DNA of 64,000 bases, from positions 8,700,501-8,764,500 of the forward strand of contig OZ004586.1 in NCBI GenBank assembly GCA_963924555.1, in the 5' to 3' direction. Position numbers and translations under genes: made by a program. The notes under the pieces were generated by a model. It saw only the letters and a program-made list of their open reading frames with translations. It made no database searches and was not told the origin of the DNA. The DNA comes from Crambe crambe. Taxonomy: Eukaryota; Porifera; Demospongiae; Poecilosclerida; Crambeidae. This document shows, piece by piece, positions 58,901 through 64,000 of the stretch. The first letter of the stretch is position 1. Each line of letters starts with the position of its first letter.

Positions 58901-61900
58901 CACATCAAAATTGAAGCTACTTCCTGAAAGTGCCTCAAAGTCCAGGCCTGGTCGAGCAAACACGACTCCCTACAATGCAAAGTAGTGACAAAGCTGAAGC
59001 TGGAGCACAACGATTCAACTCACTGATTGAGAAACACTGATGTTATTGGCAAAGTTGCTGGGGGCGAGCGTAAAGATAAGTTGTCCTGATCCTACAGAGC
59101 TACCATCACCATCAGTGGCTGTAACTGTGCCCAGTTGCACTTGAAACTGGTTATCCTCTTGTGTAGTGAAGTTGTAGCGACTGGGTTGACAGACTGGTGT
59201 GTGATCATTCACATCTGAAACCATCACAGTCACTGTGGCTGTACTCTGCAGAAAAGATTGTCCAACACATCAATCAATGTCGAGTTTAACATGTAGCAGC
59301 AGGACTTTAACATGTACGTAGTTACGTATGCACGCACCATTCTGGAAGGAGTTCCACTGTCAGTCACACTCACCACCAAGTCATACGAGTCACGTGTTTC
59401 TCTGTCCAAGGGAGATGTTGTCGTTTCAATCAAGCCCATGAATCCAGACACAGCATTGACACGGAATTTCCTCTCAGTATCATCACCTAGGTTATGCATG
59501 TAGACACACACATGCACATCTCAGGCAGAGCATTTAAAAGTACATACCAGATACTATGTCAAATGTGAGAGCAGACTCCAAATCTCTATCTGTTGCAGTC
59601 ACAGCTATCACAGACACCCCAGCACTTGAATCCTGCAAGTAAGCCATGAATATTGCATGCAGTACAGTACATATGATTGTACAATAGCATATGTACCTCA
59701 GGGACACTAGCAGTGTAAGAAGATTGAGAAAACATGGGAGTGTTGTCATTGATGTCGCCTAGCACCACACGAATGGTCAAGTTGGAGACAAGAGACACTG
59801 CTCCTCTGTCAGTGGCTAGTAATTGTATTGGAACAGCTTCTCTTGCTTCTCTGTCCAAAGAAGTAGGATTTGTCACAGATATCACACCTGATCAAAAGCA
59901 AATGCCACAAAGTTATTGTTGCATAATACATGGAATGGAATTTTACCAGAGATTGGATCAACTCTGAAGGGAGAACCTGGAGAGAGGGAGTAACGAATCT
60001 CTGCATTGGAACCAATGTCATTATCAGTGGCTAGAAAGGTCTGAGGAAGTCTTGTGCTAAACTCTGAGGACTCCAACAAGTTGACTTCTGCTGAGGAGAG
60101 GTTGAAGCTAGGAGCATTGTCATTGTCATCCAACACATCCACCACAACCTGTAGTACATACATAGTGCATACATCACTACACCAGGTTCTCAGTCTAAGC
60201 AGGTGCACGCATACTTGAACAAATGAAGAGAGGGGTACAGCTGCCATGTCCCTGGCCTGCACAGTCAATACATATCTGTCCTGCTCTTCACGATCAAGTG
60301 GTTGGCTGGTGGTGATGATGCCAGTCAGTAAGTCAATGGTGAAGCGTTGTACATTTCCTGCTGCAAGGGAGTAGCGTACTGAATTACTTCCGCCTTCACG
60401 CTCTGTAGCATTGACCTACATACATAAGAAGCAATTTATATCCTGTATTCTACTGTGACCACACTGCAGAACGCTGTTCCTAAGTAATATTTAAATGTTA
60501 TTCAGACTGGTATACTGTGTGCTGCTCACTCTAGTTACGACCGCTCCAGATTGCACATTCTCCATAACAGAACCAGAATAACTCTCCATGTCAAACACAG
60601 GGGCTAGTTCATTCGCATCTTGCACATTCACTCTGTCATAGATTAAAAAAAAATAAATACTATGATCAATTGTTGGACGAGATTTGGACTAGCTCACATG
60701 ACTGAGATGTTAGAGGTAAGAGGAACATCACTCAGATCGCTGGCTTCCACATAGAACTCATAAACTCGCTGCGCTTCAAAATTGAGAGTGCTAGTCAGAG
60801 AAATGACGCCACTTTGTCGATCCACTCTGAATGTGCTATTGATGACAGGGTCTGTAGCTGAAGCCAGTCCATACACCACCTGAAGATCATCAGATGTAAC
60901 AACTGAATCAGCTAGCTAGTATGTGCTCACAGTTCCATTGAGTCCACCATCATTGTCAGTGGCTACCACAGTGCCTATCAGGTCTCCAATTGCAGTATCT
61001 TCAGCAACACTCAACACATAGCCTTCAGGCATAGAAAATGCTGGAGCATTGTCATTAGTGTCTCTAATGGTGATGGTAACATCGGCTGTGTCCTGGTGAT
61101 AAGGTGGAGCTATGTTTCGAGCTCTCACACGCAGCGAGTAGGACGTCAAACTCTCATAATCGAATAACTGAATAAATGTTAAGAAAAGACTAGGTCATTT
61201 TTAGTGGCATTGAAGCTACGAGTCGTGTAGCTACAATACTAACCTGATCAATACTAACCTGATCAATACTAGCTAACCTGATCAATACTAACCTGATCAA
61301 TACTAGCTAACCTGATCAATACTAACCTGATCAATACTAGCTAACCTGATCAATACTAACCTGATCATTCATGAGCACTCCAGAATAAGTTTGTGGTGAG
61401 TCCGTTGGCACAGTGGAAATAGAAAAAATATTTACGCTCTGAGAAATGATTTCAAAAGTGATGTTTGCATTGCTGTCTTCATCTGCATCAGATGCAAGGA
61501 GTTCGCCAAGCACAGAACCAAGTCCAACGTCTTCGGCAATAAGAAAAGTGTACACATCCTGCAATAATACAATATCATATGCTTGTGTACTACACATTCT
61601 CTAGAGGCTCTCACACTCCAAGGTCTCAGGATGGCTACCCCTTAAAGCTGACTTACCCTTTGAAAGCGAGGTCTGACATCATTTATATCCGTCACTTCCA
61701 CATAGAGGTAGTCTGAAACGCTACGAGGAGGCTGACCTCTGTCTGATACAGTCACTGTCAGGTTGTATGAACTGGTAGTCTCTCTATCCAGAGAAGCTGC
61801 CAGTCGGATCTGACCGTTACTGTTGATGGAGAATACACCTTCATCATTGGTAAGCTGAAACACCAACTGTGCAGTGCAAGAAATCATAGGATCAACAAAA

Positions 61901-62830
61901 GAGATCACTAGGGGAATAGCACCTCACCTGGGCATTGTTGGTAGAATCTAGGTCACTAGCATTGATGTCTGCAATCAATGAATTAAGTGTAGTGTTCTCT
62001 GGGAAGCTGACATCTGAAGTAAAGTTTTGGAAGAAAGGGGTGTTGTCATTAATGTCTGAAATGTCAATTCGTAGAACTGCAGTGTCATTGCGAGGATATG
62101 TTCCATTATCAATGGCTAAGATTTCCAACACAAAGTATTGTTCCATCTCAAAGTCAAATGTTACAAGGCTGCGCACAACTCCACTCTCTCTGTCAATGCT
62201 AAAGTAAGTGTCATTACTGAGGTAGTAGAATATGCGGCCATTTTCACCCAAGTCAGAGTCAGTGGCAGATACCTGCAAATGCATAATCATTCACTTCAAT
62301 AGCTACATGGACGATGATTACAAGTAGATACTGACATCAATGGTTTGTAAGACTTGTGGTGCAGCTCCCTCAGGAATGGTGGCACTGTACACCTCGCGGT
62401 TGAGAACTGGACTGTTATCGTTGATGTCATTCACCATGATAAACACTGTAGCAGTGGCAGTTTGGGGAGGACTTCCTACTCAAACAAACAAAGATACTCA
62501 CTGATGAATGTGATTAAATGAATAATTATATGTATGTAATTGTCATGATATTATGTACGCACAGTGCAGTATAGCTTACCTCCATCCCTGGCTAGAATCG
62601 TGATGGTGTGTTGATCCAAAGTCTCCCTGTCCAGTCCTCCATTGACTGTGACCACACCTCTTCCATTGTCCAACTTTGTCACGTAGAACAGGTCACTTTC
62701 AGGAAATATGGCATAAGATACATTACCAAAGTCTTCCGAATCAATATCTGTGGCATTCACCTGCAGGCATGTAAACAAACAAACAAACAAATAAACAGAT
62801 GACTAGGTAGCTAAGCCATAATGTACATGA

Positions 62831-62863
<33 letters not shown>

Positions 62864-64000
62864 TGTATGTATGTATGTATGTATGTATGTATGTATGTAT
62901 GTATGATGTATGTATTGTATTGTATTGTATGTATGTATGTATGTATGTATGTATGTATGTATGTATGTATGTATGTATGTATCACTAGCTGGTGGAACTA
63001 ACATAAGCAATGGGGAAGGAGGTATATTGTCCTTCGTCTACTTCAGTTATGTAAATATCTCGACTGAACATTGGACGATTGTCATTGAGGTCAAGTATTC
63101 TGATTTCCACTTCTGCTTGAGAGGAACGTGGAGGGTTACCTCCATCCACCACTGTCACATTGAAGAAGTACACCTGTCTGTCTTCAAAGTTCAGACTGCT
63201 TACCACACCAAGGTCAGTACCACTGATGAGAAAGAAGTCTGAAGGGAAAGCTGTTTGAAGGTAAATAAGGTACTTCAATTCTTACACACACATAATATAT
63301 GCCAGCATGCATGCTTACTTGAAGCATTGGAAGGTAGAAATCTAACTTGTCCATTTTGGCCAGAATCTCTGTCACTAGCTGAGAAAGTCAAAAGTGTTGG
63401 AGTCACTGAGTTTTCTGGAAGGGTTGCAAAGTAACTGGTCGTATCTTCAGGGAAGATGAACATGGGTGTGTTGTCATTGATGTCCATCACACTTACTGGC
63501 ACTCTGATTACGCTGCAGCAGCACAAAATTAGATATCTAGTCAAAGAACTGAGTTTGATTGGGTGCTTTACTTACGCAGAGAGAGACGGAGTTCCACTGT
63601 CACTGGCTGTGACTACAATCTCATAGCTAGTGATAAGTTCATAGTCCAGACTAATGTTGGTCACTATTTGAACACTGTTGTTGAAGGAAAGAGCAAAATG
63701 CTGTGCAACATTGAGCTACAACAGAAAGGAATAATTGGTATTATCATAGCTACATATATTATAATCAATAGATAAACTTACAGGATCCAGGTCAATTTCA
63801 GGTGAAGCAGCAGTGGCAGAAATATCAGAAATAGAATATACTATACGAGAATTGTTCATCAAGTCTCTATCAGTTGCTCTGATGGTTGCTACAGGAATGC
63901 CAGGTTGTTGCTCCTCCATAATAGGAGAAAACCCCACAACTGGAAAGAGAATCGATTGATGAGTCTAACTACATGCATACTATATGTACGTAGTGTGCAA
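49173..64000 (-). CDS. Giant atypical cadherin (Fat/Dachsous/CDH23-like), 5' end beyond the window
   Basis: Dozens of exons on the minus strand encode a chain of cadherin (EC) repeats. I count 25 linkers of the DxNDNxP type, at about 50840, 51560, 52300, 52980, 53525, 53950, 54425, 55150, 55700, 56515, 56965, 57440, 57915, 58315, 58815, 59210, 59750, 60120, 60610, 61060, 61680, 62045, 62415, 63085 and 63475, plus a degenerate one near 56200. Each repeat also has LDRE/LDYE and DxD calcium motifs. No EGF or laminin-G domain is seen between the last repeat and the membrane. A single transmembrane helix lies at about 49825-49905, followed by a tail of roughly 145 residues. Calcium-dependent adhesion or planar-polarity roles are inferred from the family. 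Many introns hold minisatellites. The sequence still reads EC repeat at 63937, so the N-terminus is missing. Confidence 0.93.
51125..51380. repeat. Minisatellite in a cadherin intron (tatggttgggacgtgactta)
   Basis: About ten imperfect copies of a 21-25-bp unit tatggttgggacgtgactta lie in tandem. Confidence 0.9.
51655..51995. repeat. Minisatellite in a cadherin intron (about 33-bp unit)
   Basis: About ten copies of gtgatgagtgagtaggtagt followed by tatataatgtgt lie in tandem; later copies drift to gtggtgag. Confidence 0.95.
52755..52950. repeat. Minisatellite in a cadherin intron (about 38-bp unit)
   Basis: Five copies of gccttggtatgtggtatgtg plus aggtacatatgtagta lie in tandem. Confidence 0.95.
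53085..53178. repeat. Three-copy repeat in a cadherin intron
   Basis: Three copies of acatatctgatgtgtccata plus ggtgcatgtt lie in tandem. Confidence 0.9.
54480..54760. repeat. Minisatellite with G17-19 tract in a cadherin intron
   Basis: Copies of acacaggcacagagaaacac with ggggg variants lie in tandem, including a G run at about 54613-54630. Confidence 0.9.
55245..55342. repeat. Short tandem repeat in a cadherin intron
   Basis: cctatagctacag is repeated about seven times. Confidence 0.9.
58202..58222. repeat. Poly-G tract (poly-C on the cadherin strand)
   Basis: About 21 G residues on the plus strand; on the transcribed strand this is a C tract in a cadherin intron near a 3' splice site, as in PCNA and SNX17. 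Confidence 0.95.
61235..61365. repeat. Tandem repeat in a cadherin intron
   Basis: Copies of aacctgatcaatacta alternate with aacctgatcaatactagct, about eight in all. Confidence 0.95.
62834..62982. repeat. (GTAT)n microsatellite in a cadherin intron
   Basis: Over 30 gtat units with a short interruption (gatgtatgtattgtattgta). Confidence 0.97.

Noticed and set aside
62741..63010. Frames reading YIHTYIHTYIHT
   Set aside because: They are translations of the (GTAT)n microsatellite.
49172..64000. Cadherin read as classical E-cadherin type
   Set aside because: The tail has no recognisable beta-catenin or p120-binding region and the repeat number is far above five.

Overview
The window is eukaryotic nuclear DNA, almost certainly from an early-branching animal and most like a demosponge. 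It carries animal-type genes (PIWI, a large cadherin, Hakai/CBLL1, SNX17, RUFY, SRRM1) in a very compact layout: 18 protein genes in 64 kb, mostly 50-100 bp introns with GT-AG borders, and intergenic gaps often below 200 bp. Two genes are rare or absent in vertebrates: a cellular RNA-dependent RNA polymerase and a plant-type N-acetylornithine deacetylase. The species assignment is inference. I rebuilt exon chains by hand from splice signals, reading phase and remembered family sequences; nearly all chains close in frame.

Layout, left to right: RdRP N-terminal half (-, runs off the left edge); protein kinase/coiled-coil/Kelch fusion (-); RUFY-like RUN+FYVE protein (+); SRRM1 splicing coactivator (+); MTHFD2-like folate enzyme (-); NOLC1/Nopp140 (+); intronless DUF1647-like type II membrane protein (-); a transposon-rich gap of 1.4 kb; ALDH16A1 (+); phosphatidate cytidylyltransferase CDS (-); SNX17-like PX-FERM sorting nexin (+); SF3A3 (-); acetylornithine deacetylase-like M20 peptidase (+); CBLL1/Hakai (-); PCNA (+); USP39 (-); PIWI (+); mitochondrial glutamate dehydrogenase (+); and a giant cadherin (-, 49.2 kb to beyond the right edge).

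Genes mostly alternate in strand, giving seven head-to-head pairs whose start codons lie only 76-396 bp apart. Several themes recur: pre-mRNA splicing (SRRM1, SF3A3, USP39), small-RNA silencing (RdRP, PIWI), endosomal membrane traffic (RUFY, SNX17, CDS) and mitochondrial metabolism (MTHFD2, GLUD). This is normal animal gene mixing, not an operon.

Introns and gaps hold many minisatellites, G/C homopolymers, a (GA)n tract, a (GTAT)n tract, several short foldback (MITE-like) elements, two of them with 9-bp target duplications, and a decayed hAT transposase fragment. The best points for follow-up are the RdRP, the plant-type deacetylase, a 4-bp deletion in the kinase-Kelch gene, the foldback family, the NPxY and PDZ-type signals of the cadherin tail, and very short bidirectional promoters with E-box and NRF1-like sites.
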